NCBI RefSeq assembly: GCF_963169125.1
Contig: NC_084794.1
Span: forward strand, 74,249,665-74,313,664
Direction of reading: 5' to 3'
Source: Humulus lupulus
Taxonomy: Eukaryota > Streptophyta > Magnoliopsida > Rosales > Cannabaceae
Length of the DNA stretch: 64,000 bases
The first letter of the stretch is position 1. Each line of letters starts with the position of its first letter. A model generated the notes under the pieces. It saw only the letters and a program-made list of their open reading frames with translations, searched no databases and had not been told where the DNA came from. Shown one piece after another: positions 10,321-23,132 of this stretch. The translations under genes and the position numbers were made by a program.

Positions 10321-12289
10321 TTTTAAGATTTATGCCTTAAAAGCATGTAAATACTTTTTGTTGATTTAAATAAAAGTACAATTTTATTATATTTGAATGT
10401 TATAATTATTGTTTGTATAATTTATAAAAATATCAAGAAAATTGCATATTCATTTATGAGGATATGATCTTGTATTAGTACAAGAGAATTAAGATTGTAT
10501 ACAATGAATAAAATAGTCAGTGACATATTAAAGTAAGGAATCTTTAATGAAAATTGACTAGAACAGTTTACTATGCATACGGGATGCAAGAAATCTATAT
10601 TAAGATTACTAATGTGGATAGACATCTTGGTAAATGTACTGTATATAATAGAGATTATATTTGACAGGACCGATATGAATTAACCATCTTTATAAAATTA
10701 CCGTTTTCCAGAAAGATTTAATTCTTATCATAATAGATGATCATTTGTAGATCAATCTAAATCTTGAGTAGTCATGAACTCCTGTTTTTGGTTATTGGAT
10801 CTTTTTATTCAATCGTTAAGGTTTCTTAGTATAATGAGACTAGTGACTTTTATTTTGGAGATTCAATATCATGAATGGTTGAGAACATGATTTAAAATAT
10901 TGGAATCCATACTTTCCTAACAGATTGAATATTGGTTCCCTCAAGGGTTAATTCTATAACCGAATAGTTATTGAGCTCAAATCTATAATTTGATTATAGA
11001 TTAATTGTTTGCTAGTGAATTATTGGTACTTAAGGAACAAAAGGTAATTAGAAGGGTAAAACAGTAATTTTGACCAACTCTAATTTACGAACCAATAAAT
11101 GGAGGACAAAACTACATTTATTAATTATATCGATGGACTACAAAGAATGCAATTGAAGAATAATAAGAGTGCAGTTCCATATTTATGGTAGATTAATCAT
11201 GGAATTAATAAATAAGAATATTAGATTGAAGAGTTTGATTAATAATATGGTTTAATGGAGCTTTGTATTATAGGTCCATGGTCCTCAGGTCACCTCTTTC
11301 CTCAACTGTCAAGGGTAAGGATGTCATAATGAAGATTTGTAGATAGAAGGACGAAATTGCAAATAAATTAATATTTCAGGGCAAGAAAATAATTATGTAA
11401 TAATTATGGGCAATTGGTTAATTGTGAATTAATTAGTTATTTAACTAAATAGTTTTTATTTTGAAAAACTTTATGTTAAAATAAATATTAATGATGTTTA
11501 GATTAATATAGTGAGAGTTTAATTATTATCTTATTATAAGATATTTATTTATTTAAAATTGATACATTAAGATAAAATTAATTTTTAATTAATTGATATT
11601 TATTTTTGGATAAATATATTATCTTAAATATTAATTAAACAAACAAATGAGAAAATTAGGGAGAGTCACTTAGTGGCGCCACTTTTAGGCATATCCTATC
11701 TCTCAGAATTGAATTTTGAATTTCATATTAATTTGTTTATTAAATTATATTTAATTATTCTTTTTAAATTAAATAATTAAATTAGATGTAACTCATCGGT
11801 TTTATTTAAATAAAATAAAGATTAATCGAATTAGTTAATTATCTTTATAAACATGAAGGGAAGCGATATTTTTCATAAGTATAAGAAGTTGTTAATTTTG
11901 ACTGTCACACACTCTCTAAGAAAAGAAACAACAAATTTTCCTAAACATGAAATTCTAGAAATTTCTATAGCTTCTCTCTTCTCATTCATCACTAGATCGC
12001 ATGTGTTGAGTACACCTAGAATGTCTAAATCCACCTTTGAATCCTATGTGCCCACATACGTCCTTGTGTGTTTAAGGATTGGCTTAGAAGGATATGGTGT
12101 AAGTTTTCAGAAAGAATAGGAAGATTGTTGATTTATATGAAAAGATTCAAGGACAGTTGATAGGCTACTAGAGGCTGATAGATGGTTGATATATGTATGA
12201 TATTGGCTGATATTAATAATTTTTTTAAAAGATCCTATTCCGTTGTGTATTCTTATTTTTCTCATTTAATGTCAATAGTTTTGTGAATG
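10321..12289 (+). repeat. Copia 3' LTR-like AT-rich sequence
   Basis: It follows a purine-rich tract (GGACAAGTGAGAGAT) at the place where related copia elements start their LTR with TGTTGGG; here the start is degraded to TTTTAAGATTTATGCC. It shares landmarks with the block at 18456-21334, such as the CCATGGTCCTC motif near 11277 and near 20510. No ORF of note. The 3' limit against the LINE near 12290 is not resolved. Confidence 0.5.
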
Positions 12290-14235
12290 TCAACAGCCCT
12301 ACAAGAAAGAACACTATTAGTGGGTAGCCACGAGTGGCCAACTTTCCATAAAAAGTGTTTACTTTTACGGGATATTTTCAACTTTCACACAAAATTCCAC
12401 CAAGACACGGTTCTCGACATATTCTATGCTTCAACATCATTCAAACTCATGGAAAATTTATATTCACTCTTGACATTATACGCCCCATTGTTGGAGTAAT
12501 GCCACATTATCTTATCTTTCAAGCTCACATCCCCACAAGGGATTTGGATGATTAAGCCAACATCTTCCTTAATAAAATTTCTCTTAATAAACTCCTCACC
12601 CCATTGCCCATTATTTAATTTCAGATCCACCACATATAAATTAAGGGGTAGATGGGGTATGTCAAACACTTTAAAGCTCACATGTCTTGGAATCCAAGGG
12701 TTTTCAAGGACCCGAATATTATTCCCATCTCCAACTCTCCATCTATACCCCTTAAAAACTAGATCTTTACCCCACATCAAAAGCTTCCAAACCCCTGATG
12801 CATTAGAGCTGAACTTAGCCATCAATGAAAGAAGTATTGGTGAAATAACAATCCTTTAAAATCTGACTACAAAGAAAAAGGGGGTTCCTCAGAATTCTCC
12901 ACACTTTCTTGGCTAATAAAGCCTAGTAAAATTCTTCCAAATTTTTGAAGCAAAAGCCACCTTTCTCCTTGGGTAAGCAGAGTTTATTCCACTTACACCA
13001 ATGTATTTTGATTTTTTGATTTGAGAATCCCCACCATAATCTCGTTACCAAACTTTGAACTCTCTGAATAATGTCTTTTGGTAGTTCAAAGAAACTGTAC
13101 GAAGGGATCGCCTGAATGGTCGCTTTAATAAGGACTTCTTTACTAGTCGAGGAGAAAACGGGTGGTTTTCCAACCTTTCAACTTATGCACACCCCATCTT
13201 TGATAGATTGAACACATCTTTCTTAGTGTGCCCCATAGTTGATGGGAGGCCCAAATATTTTCCAAAATTATCAACCACTTGGACTCCCACCAAACTAGCT
13301 AGCTTGCTCCTCTCATTTCTCTCCACCATCTTCCCAAAGCACATTTTAGACTTATGAAAATTAACAAGTTGGCATGAGGCGTTAGAATACTTCTCAAGAA
13401 TCTCTTTAAAGTAGGCATACTCTTCATCCTTAGCTTCGAAGAAAATAAGGCTATCATCTGCAAAGAACATGTGAGAAACCTCTAAACCAAATCGCCCAAA
13501 TCTTAACCCATTCAACCTACCCTCCTCCTCCGCCTTAAGAATGTACGAAGATAAGGCCTCAACACAGAAGAGAAATAAGAAGAGGGATAAAGGGTCCTCC
13601 TTTCTATGTCCCCATTGTGGGGTTATGTTTCCTTTAACCTCTCCATTCACAAGAAAAGAATATATGATAGTTATTACTCAATGCATAACCTTTTCCACCC
13701 ACTCTATTTTATACCCAAGCTTCAACATAACAACCTCAAGGAATCCCCACTCAACTCTATCATAAGCCTTAGCCATAAAGCTTAAAAGTCACCTTGGAAC
13801 CATTTCTAAACCTGTTGTTTTCCATGCATTGAATTCCCTCAAACCCAACGATGACACTATCTTGGATCAACCATTCCCCAACAAAAGCACTCAAATTTTC
13901 AAAAATAACCTCATCCAAGGAGAGTCTATGCATTTTAGCAATACACTTAGTTACAATCTAATATATCACATTGCACAAGTTAATAGGTCTAAAATTCTCC
14001 ATTTTTTTGGTTTGTCAATTTTGGGAATGAAGGCAATAAGAATGTCGTTCAAGCAAGTTAGAGGATCCTTATTATTGAGGATCTTAAGGCAGACTGTAAC
14101 TATCTCATTACTAAGTGTTGGCTTTTGGTAGAAGAGAGCTGGTAAGCCATCAGTCCTAGGTGCTTTAGTAGGATTCATTTCCTTCACCGCAGTAATTGTT
14201 GGGAATTTAAGGCTCATAAAAATATATGTCAACAA
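12290..14235 (-). pseudogene. L1-type LINE reverse transcriptase, 5'-truncated and broken
   Basis: Read on the minus strand from 14235 down. RT motifs appear in order: NPTKAPRTDGLPALFYQK (about 14190-14130), then IAFIPKIDKPKKWR, then HRKEDPLSLFLFLFCVEALSS (about 13600), then the catalytic box FFADDSLIFF (about 13470; canonical YADD/FADD). The post-RT segment WRVGDGNNIRVLENPWIP (about 12730) and a zf-RVT-like end (KHFLWKVGHSWLPTN, about 12350) follow. Several stops and frameshifts separate the pieces. No endonuclease domain is present upstream, in keeping with 5' truncation during insertion. I saw no poly(A) tail at the low-coordinate end, so the 3' end may be eroded too. Confidence 0.8.
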
Positions 14236-14764
14236 TGACTAAATAAATTAATTTAATAATACAAATCCTAGAGATTAATGAAGAACCATATTCATAGTAT
14301 ATAAAAAATCTTGACAATTAAAGAAATTTATTCAAAGTTTGAAGACAAATCTTAATAATTAAAGAATAATTGAGAAAATTAAAGATAAAAGATAGAATGA
14401 TCATAACATAATTTTATCACATGAAATCATCAATATTATGATGAATAAACACAAAATGAGAGATGAAAACATAATTAATTAATCAAAACACAAAATTAGG
14501 GTTAGAAAGATAAAACCTTATAAGTAGATACCTAAAGCCTGACATGAATGATCTTCATTGTCCAAAATCTCTATTCCAAGTCTTCCCAAAGTTGTTTGAA
14601 GCTTCTAGTTGGTGGAATGAGAAGTGAGATTTAACAAGCCTTGAAACTCATGCAAGTCAAGCAATGCTTGATGAGTTTCTTTGAGAAACTAAATGTTCTT
14701 AGGGAGCTAGAGATAGAGAGACATGTTAGAGAGAGAGAGAGATATAGAGAAAGACATAAGATAT
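14236..14764. other. AT-rich sequence without recognisable genes
   Basis: No ORF or known repeat end. It contains an imperfect GA-rich microsatellite (about 14710-14755, AGAGAGAGAGAGATATAGAG). It may be part of the repeat into which the LINE inserted. Confidence 0.5.
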
Positions 14765-17700
14765 TGTGACATCGCTCAACTCTATTCTCTTGTAAAGTTT
14801 ATACTCAGATGATAATTATTAGAAAATACCATAATTGTAAAAAAATTCAGTGGGGCCTAAACAAAACTTGCAATATGAGTCCATTTGTTTAGAATAAAAA
14901 TATAATGTGTTTTATGCAATTTAAAAGTAAAAGTTTAAAGTCCCACTGTAAACATAATCGAAAACATAAATAACTCCATAAAATGTTATTGGTGTTAACT
15001 AGATCGTTTAATCGCTCACGGACAACCCGTGGCATACATGCTCAGATCTTAGAACGCCTAACATCATAATTTGTGCCATACAGGAAACCTAACACCTACC
15101 TAAAAGGGGGAAAGTAAGGGGTGAGCTAAAAGCCTAGTAAGGAAGTACAAACAAGATACAACAATTCATATAAGCACAATACAAGTCTATTTTCATCATA
15201 ACATAAGCTCACGACATATCATATCATCATCATAGCATAATAAAGCACTTTATCTGGATATTTCATCATAACAAATAAAGAAAACAAGTTCTATGAGGCA
15301 ATCGGTAAAGCATAAACCAGTAAATCCTCCTATGTGAGGTACTCAGGAGCTCTGGTCCAAGAATAACGTCAGCGCATCCGCCCTATGAGTTATGTCATAC
15401 CTTAGTAACTCATTTGTTGTGTTGCATTCAACACTCTAATAACCTCCACTTTTCATACAACATACAAGCACATATACAAGCAGATCATCTCATAACATTA
15501 CATCTTATACAGTCAATATAATCTCATAGAAATTTTAGCTAACTTCCTTACCTCGAGTCCAAGCAAAATAAGGTGTGGGGTACTTCACAATGAGCTTAGA
15601 ATCACAATCAAACACTTGTCTCAATATCAAGTAAGACTAAGCATACTAAACAAACATACCCCATGTGTGCATGTGCCCTAACATGTGGCACAAATTGCAC
15701 CACAACCATTGACATACAATGATTTCACATAAAAGAATAATACCAATTCTACTAACTGATTCTTCATAGTTACAAAATAGGAATCATACCTTTGATTAAT
15801 TGACATACATTTGAACATAAAAATAAACTTGCATGTAACATGCACACATGAGATTGTTCTTAAAATTAACGTTGAAGTTGGTAAATTCTACTTGTTCATT
15901 TTATCGTTGTTTTCTTGAAAATTCAGCAAAAGTTAGTTTACCAATTTGTAACATTATCCTATTACCTCCTTAGGTCATGGGGTTTTATTCTAGATTTTAT
16001 TTCATAAGGTTATTTATTTAATTAGCTCTTAAGTCAATTTTTAAAAAAAAAAAGATCCCAATTATTATTTTAAATAAGGATAAAATATGATAACTTTTTT
16101 ATTTCTTACAAAATAATTCATTTAATATAATTAAATAGTTTTAAAAAATACACTTACTCACTTAAAGTTGCTAAATAAATAAATAATTGAACCTTTTAAC
16201 TATTTAAGAACTTAAGGTGACCATATTTTACATCTAAGTCATAAATTTTAAAATGAGTTGGAAAATCCAAACTATACTTCCATTTACATGAATAAAATTT
16301 ATTAGTCCCATTTTAAAATAACTTTTACTTAATTAATTATTTTACAAATGAAAACCACATTAATATAAATGAGAAAAAAATACATATTTAAAGTGTGAAA
16401 AAATTATATTTTCATGTATAAAATCTAAGGCATAAATTATTAAAACATATATTTTATATCTTTTACTTAAAAGAGACTTTTTCCATGAAACAAAAAATTT
16501 CAGCAAGCATAATATCACATAAATTTTAAGGCATGAGCTTTCCAAAATATATTTTTGTTATCTTTTTAATTAAAGGCAATTTACTACAATACTAAGAAAA
16601 AAATTCAGAAAGCAATAATATACTCAACTTCACAATTTAACAATTATTCTCATCACCCAAAAATAAAAATAATAATAAGAACAAGAACCAAAACACTACT
16701 CCAAATTCTAAAACTAAGCCTAGGTCGAATATATTATCAAAATATTATAAAAATTACAACTAAACCATGCTTGTCTTACACAATAAAATACCTCAAATAA
16801 TAATGCTTAAAAATGATAAAACAAATATTAAAATAAAAGAGAATCCTAAGCCTAACACAACACATAAGGCCGAAACCCACATAGTATCATTTTAGTGTCA
16901 ATTTTGCATTCTTTTATTATCACAACACCAAGAATGTTTTTCTATCAGCCCTCTACCTGAAAATTACAATAAGAATTTTTAATAGACCTTTAACAAAATC
17001 ATATACCAATATTAAGCCAAAACTCAAACCCCAAATTCTTTAAAATCCATATGATCCCAAAACAAAAATACAACATTAAATAATACTAACATGCTTTCTA
17101 AGAGCAAGATAAACCCAAGATTCAACAACAACATAAATGACCATTTCCTTAGCCGAAACCCATAGGCAATTGGAACCCCAAATAAATCCTTCAAACTCAT
17201 GACAACATTCTTAGCTTACTTCTAAATAGATATCACCATCAATTAAATCAAGGATTCTCATTATCAAATCATCAATCATTAAACCAAAACAACAACTCAC
17301 CAAACATAATCATATATTGACCAAACATCAAATATTACAAAGCCACAGCCAAGAATCAAATCTTCCAGAAAACATAGATTGAGAGAAAATCCATTACCTT
17401 CCTTGATAGAGTTAAATGACCCAAACAAAATCTACTCTATGCTACACCTTTAGGGATTTCGAATCCACCACAAGAAAAGGAGAATGAAAAAAAATGAACA
17501 CTTAAAATTGAGAAGAACCACTCAGAGAGAATCAAAACCAAGAACATATCAAACATACCTAGCAAAATCTCGAACCCTAGCCTTCCCAAATGGTTGAGAG
17601 AGTTTCCTTTCTTTCCTTTTATCTCTACAAAGCCTAACCCTAAGAGGAAATCTCCTCATTCAAAACCATATCTTCCCCCTTGATCCTTTCTCCAAAATTC

Positions 17701-18385
17701 AAGAGATGGAGCACAAAAAGGGAAACTAAATCTCTTGCCTTGACCAACCCCCCTTCTCTCCCTCTCTTCCCCTACCACTCGGCCATGTGAGGCCAACTCA
17801 CACACCCAAATTTCAACTCTCACTTACCCAAAAGGACCAAAGTCACTAATGACACAAAGGCTCTTACCCCTATTTATCTTAATTTGATTTAAATCCATAA
17901 ATAAATGGAAAATAATTTCCTTCTCTACCTCACGCCACCTCCTCTCTCTCTCCTCTGGGTTTCCATTTCTTTCTCTTGCGTGAACACAAATCTTCTAGAG
18001 TCTTCCTTCCTAGTTTCTCCCATTTTACTTTTTTTTTCTTAATTAATATAATAAATAAATAAAAGGAGCATAAAACATACTATGCATTGAAACTAATGCA
18101 TACTCACCATGCATTCCATGCACAAGCACACACATAAGTGCTCAACTCCACTTCTACTACTCATGCACCTAAATGCATATAATTAAATCTGAAGCAAATT
18201 CACAAATAAAGCAACTCAATAAAAAAAATAAAAAAAATTAATTCACATATTTTCTACCAAACAATTCAAATAATAATATTAAAATCATAACACTTAACAA
18301 TTACCAATTAAATTAATATAAACAACAATTAAAAAAATATTGGTGCGCTATAGAGAGTGTTAAAAAGCGTGATTAAGACTTTACA
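14765..18385 (-). repeat. LTR-like non-coding block (TGTGACATCGC...), probable minus-strand gypsy LTR
   Basis: Begins TGTGACATCGCTCAACTC on the plus strand, which would be the complement of an LTR 3' end. On the minus strand it holds the landmarks of a gypsy LTR: CTTACTAGGCTTTTAGCTCACC near 15140, a TATA-like TAAATAGG complementary to about 17870, and a CT-rich leader around 17600-17960. There is no coding capacity over 3.6 kb. I found no clean second terminus or duplication; the right limit at ...CTTTACA (18385) is a guess. Confidence 0.4.
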
Positions 18386-18923
18386 ACTCTAAAGGACCCC
18401 TCTTATAGTGTAGGCACTGTCATTAAGCTAAGCAAATAGGATTAGACCACTTAAATGTTGGGTTTTATGCCCTTATAAAACTATATTTCTTATATAACTC
18501 ATTTGATTATCAAGAAAGAAGTAGAAATCAATTTTTTTTTTTACTATCAATTGCATTGATTGCTTATTTTATTACATGATTAATTGCTCAATGCAAACAT
18601 TTATAAAATCTCGAACATATAGACAGTTACACTTACAGTGACTAGGTCACAGTGGATTATAAATGTAATTATATTTTCAACATAATTAGTCCTAAGATTA
18701 AATCAATGCACATGATTTTCACTGATTTGTTAATCTATGATAAGTTCTACTTACACAACGGTGTGATGTCTTATCCAAGACATTGACCAAGTAGATAAGA
18801 TCGAATGTATTTTGTTACAATGGACTAGGACCGACACTGATTATCGATATATAAGTAAGTATCATTAATATCAAATCTAATAAGTATCACAATGTTGACC
18901 ATAGGCATGAAATCTATCATAGA

Positions 18924-19974
18924 TGTAAATCCTATAATTGGAATTTTTATAGAAATATCTTTTTCTAAAAGATAAATTAGTTGTTTCCCTTTATTATAAT
19001 TTTCGGAAATTCACTTTCCCATTTTGTGAATTTTGGATAATTATGAGCTTCCTTATTTAGCTTATATTGTCCCAATTTGTTTATAAAGGGAAGATTTATA
19101 TTGCAAATATTCAGTACTTACCAAAAGTTGTTTCTGGTTTATTTGCTTATATATTTTCGTGCAGCTCAAGAATTAAAAACAGGAAACTGGTTCCTTAATG
19201 TCATTAATTGTTGTTTCCTTTTCGAGCTTGTTTTTGATCCGACACAGGTCTGAGCTGTCCCCACCAAAATCGTATCTGTCGGATCAGCATCTTCTAAAAA
19301 AGGCAACTCTTCATCAATCAAGAATATCTTCAATTATTCTTGCCTTTATTAGAAGAATTCTTTCTCAGCCTTTATGAGCACGAAAAAGGACTCTATAAAT
19401 AGGGCTCTAAAGGTAGTGAGAAAAGTGAACTCTTTTGTGCATTATTCGTGAGCATTATTGTAATATTTGTGAGAGTTCCTCTTTGTATTCAAGATCATAA
19501 GTATTCACGTGATCTTGTAGAAATATGTTTGTTTAGTTTTTAGTGGTGAGTTTATACCATGTTCATGAGTGAATACGCATTGTAATTTGAACACAACGTT
19601 TATAGTCTTCGGGAGAAGATTTTTTACAAGCCTTGCGTCGGAAGGATGCAAGTACTCGCTGGCCATTGAAGGGAGTTCAAGTGGTTGAGCGTTTCAATCA
19701 AAATCAGATTAGTGAAGAGAAGTACAACAAAGTTGTGGAAAATCTCAAGAGGGAGTCTTGTTTTGTTTAAGTCAATATTTTGTACTTATGATTCTTTATT
19801 AATTGGTTTTATTCTCTAGGTGTGGCCCCAAGGAGTATGTTATCCGAAAGGGTTTCTGAACCTTGTAAAAATTCGTTGTTTTCTTTATTGTTTTGCACTG
19901 TCTTTTTATTGTGTTCAGTTTCTGTCGTGACAAGTTTGGAGTCTGTCCCGACAAAACTGCTATTTGTGTAAACA
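18924..19974 (+). repeat. Nested LTR-like segment with TATA box
   Basis: A block from about TGTAAATCCTATAATT to GTGTAAACA (19974). It contains a TATA box (CTCTATAAATAGGG, about 19391-19404) followed by a typical transcribed R/U5-like stretch, and interrupts the alignment of the surrounding copia-like LTR. No target duplication is seen (ATAGA against GTTAA), so the boundaries are uncertain. Confidence 0.4.
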
Positions 19975-21044
19975 GTTAATTACCATTCCGCACTTTAATT
20001 AATTCACATGGTTTAATTAATTTGGTAATTACTAAAAACGAAATTTCAATAGATATGAATCTAATCAATATTTTGGTGGTTTAATAGTATAATTGAATGA
20101 GAGTATCTATCATAGATATGAAATCTATAGCTTCTATATATGAAATGAAAAGATTATTTTCTTAATAGCTTAGTTCAAGTGGTTAAATGATTGAGATCTC
20201 ATTTATGTGATTAATTTCACACATTTATCATTTAAAAGGAACTTACGACGAGTTAAGGATAAAATACCAATGAGGGGTAAAATGGTAATTTGTACCTAGC
20301 TAATTAGTAAATCATCGATAAAGAATTGACAAACACTAATGGTTATAACAATGGATAATGTATGTATAGTTTGATAAATACGTTCTTTGAATTCACGAGT
20401 TCAATTTCGAGTCTATAGTGGAGTCACGAGGAATTAATAAGTTTCGATATAATTTATATTATAAATAAACTCATGGAAATTTATTAAAGCTTGTGTTCAT
20501 TGATCCATGGTCCTCGAGTTGTCTCTAATTAACTTAGACCTAATATTCTCAATAAGTTGATTTAATTATCAATGGTAAAAATCAAGTTGAATAGGTCAAT
20601 GAGAATAAATAATGTGACAATTATTTATTGATATTTACATGAAGTAAGAATTTGGGATAAAAGAGAGATTTTATAATATTATGGGCATGTATATTGATAT
20701 TGACAAATTGGTGCTAATATTAAATTAGGGTTCAAATTATAAATAGCTAATTTGAATAAAAATTTAATTATTTATTTAATCAATTAATTATAAAAAATAA
20801 ATTAAAGTTTGAGTTCAAATTCAAAAGTTAATTTTTGTTTTAATTAATTTAATTAAATAATTGATAACTAGAGTTAAATAAATTATCACTATGGTTAAGT
20901 GTATCAGGCAATGCCCTCGATAATGCCTACATAAAAGAAGTGATAGATGAGTGTTAAGTGAATGTTTTTGATCTCTTGGTAAGTGAATCAGAAAAACAAA
21001 AACCTAAACACTCTGTCCCCTGTTTTTGGCAGCCCATCTTTTCT

Positions 21045-21253
21045 GAAAAAAAATCTGCTGTCCCCAATTTCCTATCCCCTTCATGTCCCACCAATTATTT
21101 TAAGACACCTCATTAATTTATAGTGTTAGGATAGTTGGGGAGAGAGAAATATGTAAATAAATTTAAATATATGTTAAATAAATGAATGAGGTGTCTTAAA
21201 ATAATTGGTGGGACATGGAGGAGATAGGAAATTGGGGACAGCAGATTTTTTTT
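21045..21253. mobile_element. Foldback MITE, Mutator-like
   Basis: About 208 bp with two long terminal inverted repeats: left arm 21046-21119, right arm about 21180-21253. They are complementary over roughly 74 bp with about 3 mismatches, starting (A)8TCTGCTGTCCCC. Flanking direct repeats CATCTTTTCT (21035-21044 and 21254-21263) form a 10-bp duplication, the size range of Mutator-like elements. No coding sequence. Confidence 0.8.
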
Positions 21254-21334
21254 CATCTTTTCTTCTCCTTCATCTAGAGAATCGCTAAATATTTATTGTT
21301 GTATGTTTTGCATGTTTATGATTTTATTTGTGTT

Positions 21335-22130
21335 TGTTGACGCCGTTTTTCGTCAACAGTGAAAGAAAAGCACGTAAACAATTACTAGTAATGGCCAATT
21401 AAAATAAGACAATATAAAGCACGATTTTTTACGTGGTTCAACAGTTGAATCTGCCTAGTCCACGAGTCTCTGTTATTAAACTCAAGATTATCTTTGAAAA
21501 TTCTTAAGCATGAATTCTACAGAGTTTTCTCTCCAGGTTCAGAATTTTGGTCCTTTACAATGGTGCACGACTTCTCTATTTATAGAGAAGGATGCAGAAT
21601 ACTATCCCACATATTTTGGGTAGTTACTCTTTTTAGTGTAAATAAAATAAATGGCTTTAAATGCCTGCGATCCGATATAAAAGGAAACGTCCCCTGAAGA
21701 CCAGGGGGCATATAACTAATCGAATAATATCCCATGATTTTATGAGATTTACAATAATAAGTGCAAAACACGCCCCTTATAAACAACTCTTATAGATATT
21801 CAAAGTCATTATCATATATCTCCAAGGCCTTAATCTCCCAGGTTTCTCCTCAACTTTTGAGTTAATGACATCTCCCGAGGTCACATGGCTTCGAGGTCGC
21901 ACGCGTGTCAGGCTCGACACCCTTGGTTCGAAGTCTTCTCTGAGGATAGATGCGTCTCGGGAGCTATCCTTCGAGATCGTGAATATTTCGAGGCCACCGC
22001 ATTCGAGGTCGTCTCAGTCTTGCAGGCTTGATATTTAGTCCTGGAGCATACTTCAAACTTTACGAGTCCATTCGTTGCGAATCCAACTTTCGAGGTCACA
22101 TTTAACATAGCTCGAAATATGGGTATAACA
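21335..22130 (-). repeat. Tat-1 3' LTR
   Basis: TGTTGACGCC...GGGTATAACA on the plus strand, 796 bp, same length as the partner LTR. TATA box on the minus strand at the complement of 21577-21584. The U5 end carries a hairpin (21335-21342 pairing with 21351-21358). Confidence 0.93.
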
Positions 22131-22152
22131 TCTTGCCCCCTCAAAAGTTTTT
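22131..22152 (-). other. Tat-1 polypurine tract
   Basis: The minus strand reads ACTTTTGAGGGGGCAAGA immediately before the 3' LTR, a purine-rich tract placed as expected for the second-strand primer. Confidence 0.8.
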
Positions 22153-22360
22153 GTTCGAATCCTAAGAGAAGGAACTTTTAAACTACTTTCTTCGGGAACC
22201 GTACCGTCATACACTTTGAAAATGGACACGCGTCAGCTGGGTATTGCTCATTTTTGGAACTTGAGTACCTTGGGAACATGCCCACGATCATCCGTCTGCC
22301 ACCTTTTCGGCGCCATCTTGTCATTGACCCCTGACCGTTGGATTTTATGAGGATCCTAGC

Positions 22361-22620
22361 CAATGGCCCAGATCAATCCTCTTTATCACTTTTCTTCCTT
22401 TATATGTTCAAGGCCTTCTTCTTCCTCTCATTTTACACGCATCAGAAACAAAGAAAAGGAAAAGACGAAACCAGAGGCCATCTCAGAGAATTTTTCTTCT
22501 CGCGCATGTTCTCTCAGCCGAAAAAACAAAGAACCCCCGGTTTGTTCAAGCCCGTGAGCTCATATTTGCAGCCTCTCCTTCAGTCAACGATCTCTCTGCA
22601 ATCGCCATTATTGTGTAAGT
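22361..22620 (+). promoter_or_regulatory. Candidate promoter and leader of the Tat-1 antisense gene
   Basis: CCAAT-like CCAATGG at 22360-22366, TATA-like TTTATATG at 22399-22406, a CT-rich leader, and a good 5' splice site GTAAGT at 22615-22620. A matching acceptor (CTTTCTCGCTAG, ending 23132) directly precedes the first ATG at 23133. This predicts a 518-bp leader intron. Inferred from motifs only. Confidence 0.4.
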
Positions 22621-23132
22621 GTGCAATTTTTATTTTCCCTTTTGCCAGTTTCTGTCCATAGTGTTCTTGTTATTTCTGGGAATGCGCTGATATATTTCCT
22701 TAGTATTATATGCTAGGAAATTTTTGATCAATAGGCTTCTACATTTTCGTTCCCATATTAGGTGTTGAATCTATGGTTTCAAATCCAATTTTTGTGTAGA
22801 ACGAACCTAAACATGGTTTCTTCATTTTTGGGTTTTCAAAACTTAAAAAACGTATCTTGCACACCAAGATATTTGGGTACACAATATTGGTTTTTAAAGA
22901 ATGCACGATACCCCACGCTACCTTTTCTGAATAACCGCCACCTTTTTTCCCTGATACTTCGGGATTTTCAAAAAGTTATGTCCACTCTCCTCCTTTTTCC
23001 CGTAGAATACACGTTCTGACTTTTTTATTGGGTTTTAGTATCGAGCTCGTTTTGTTCCTAAACTCTGAGCTCGCTCTATCGAACTCAAAATTCTTGCATG
23101 CATGGCCCTCACCATTTTTTCTTTCTCGCTAG

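Larger units (their letters stand above)
7897..12289 (+). mobile_element. Ty1/copia retrotransposon remnant with 3' LTR
   Basis: Gag, protease, GAG-pre-integrase, integrase, RT C-terminal end and RNase H occur in copia order, then a purine-rich tract (about 10308-10320) and an AT-rich 3' LTR. There is no 5' LTR: the sequence begins inside gag, directly after the LTR-like block. The right boundary against the LINE is approximate. Confidence 0.8.
18456..21334 (+). repeat. Copia-like LTR sequence (starts TGTTGGGTTTTATGCCC), split by later insertions
   Basis: It starts TGTTGGGTTTTATGCCC, the usual 5' end of a common plant copia LTR type, and shares landmarks with the copia 3' LTR at 10321-12289 (CCATGGTCCTC). 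It continues past the Tat-1 insertion at 35984. No ORF. Preceding TTAAA has no matching duplication that I can find, so the right end is unknown. It hosts a nested LTR (18924-19974), a MITE (21045-21253) and Tat-1. Confidence 0.45.

Noticed and set aside
14765..18385. A defined solo LTR with both ends
   Set aside because: The left end is plausible but no right end with a matching GATAT duplication was found.
18456..21334. A complete copia element starting at TGTTGGG
   Set aside because: No primer site, coding domain or second LTR is visible, and no target duplication matches TTAAA, so only an LTR-like block is claimed.
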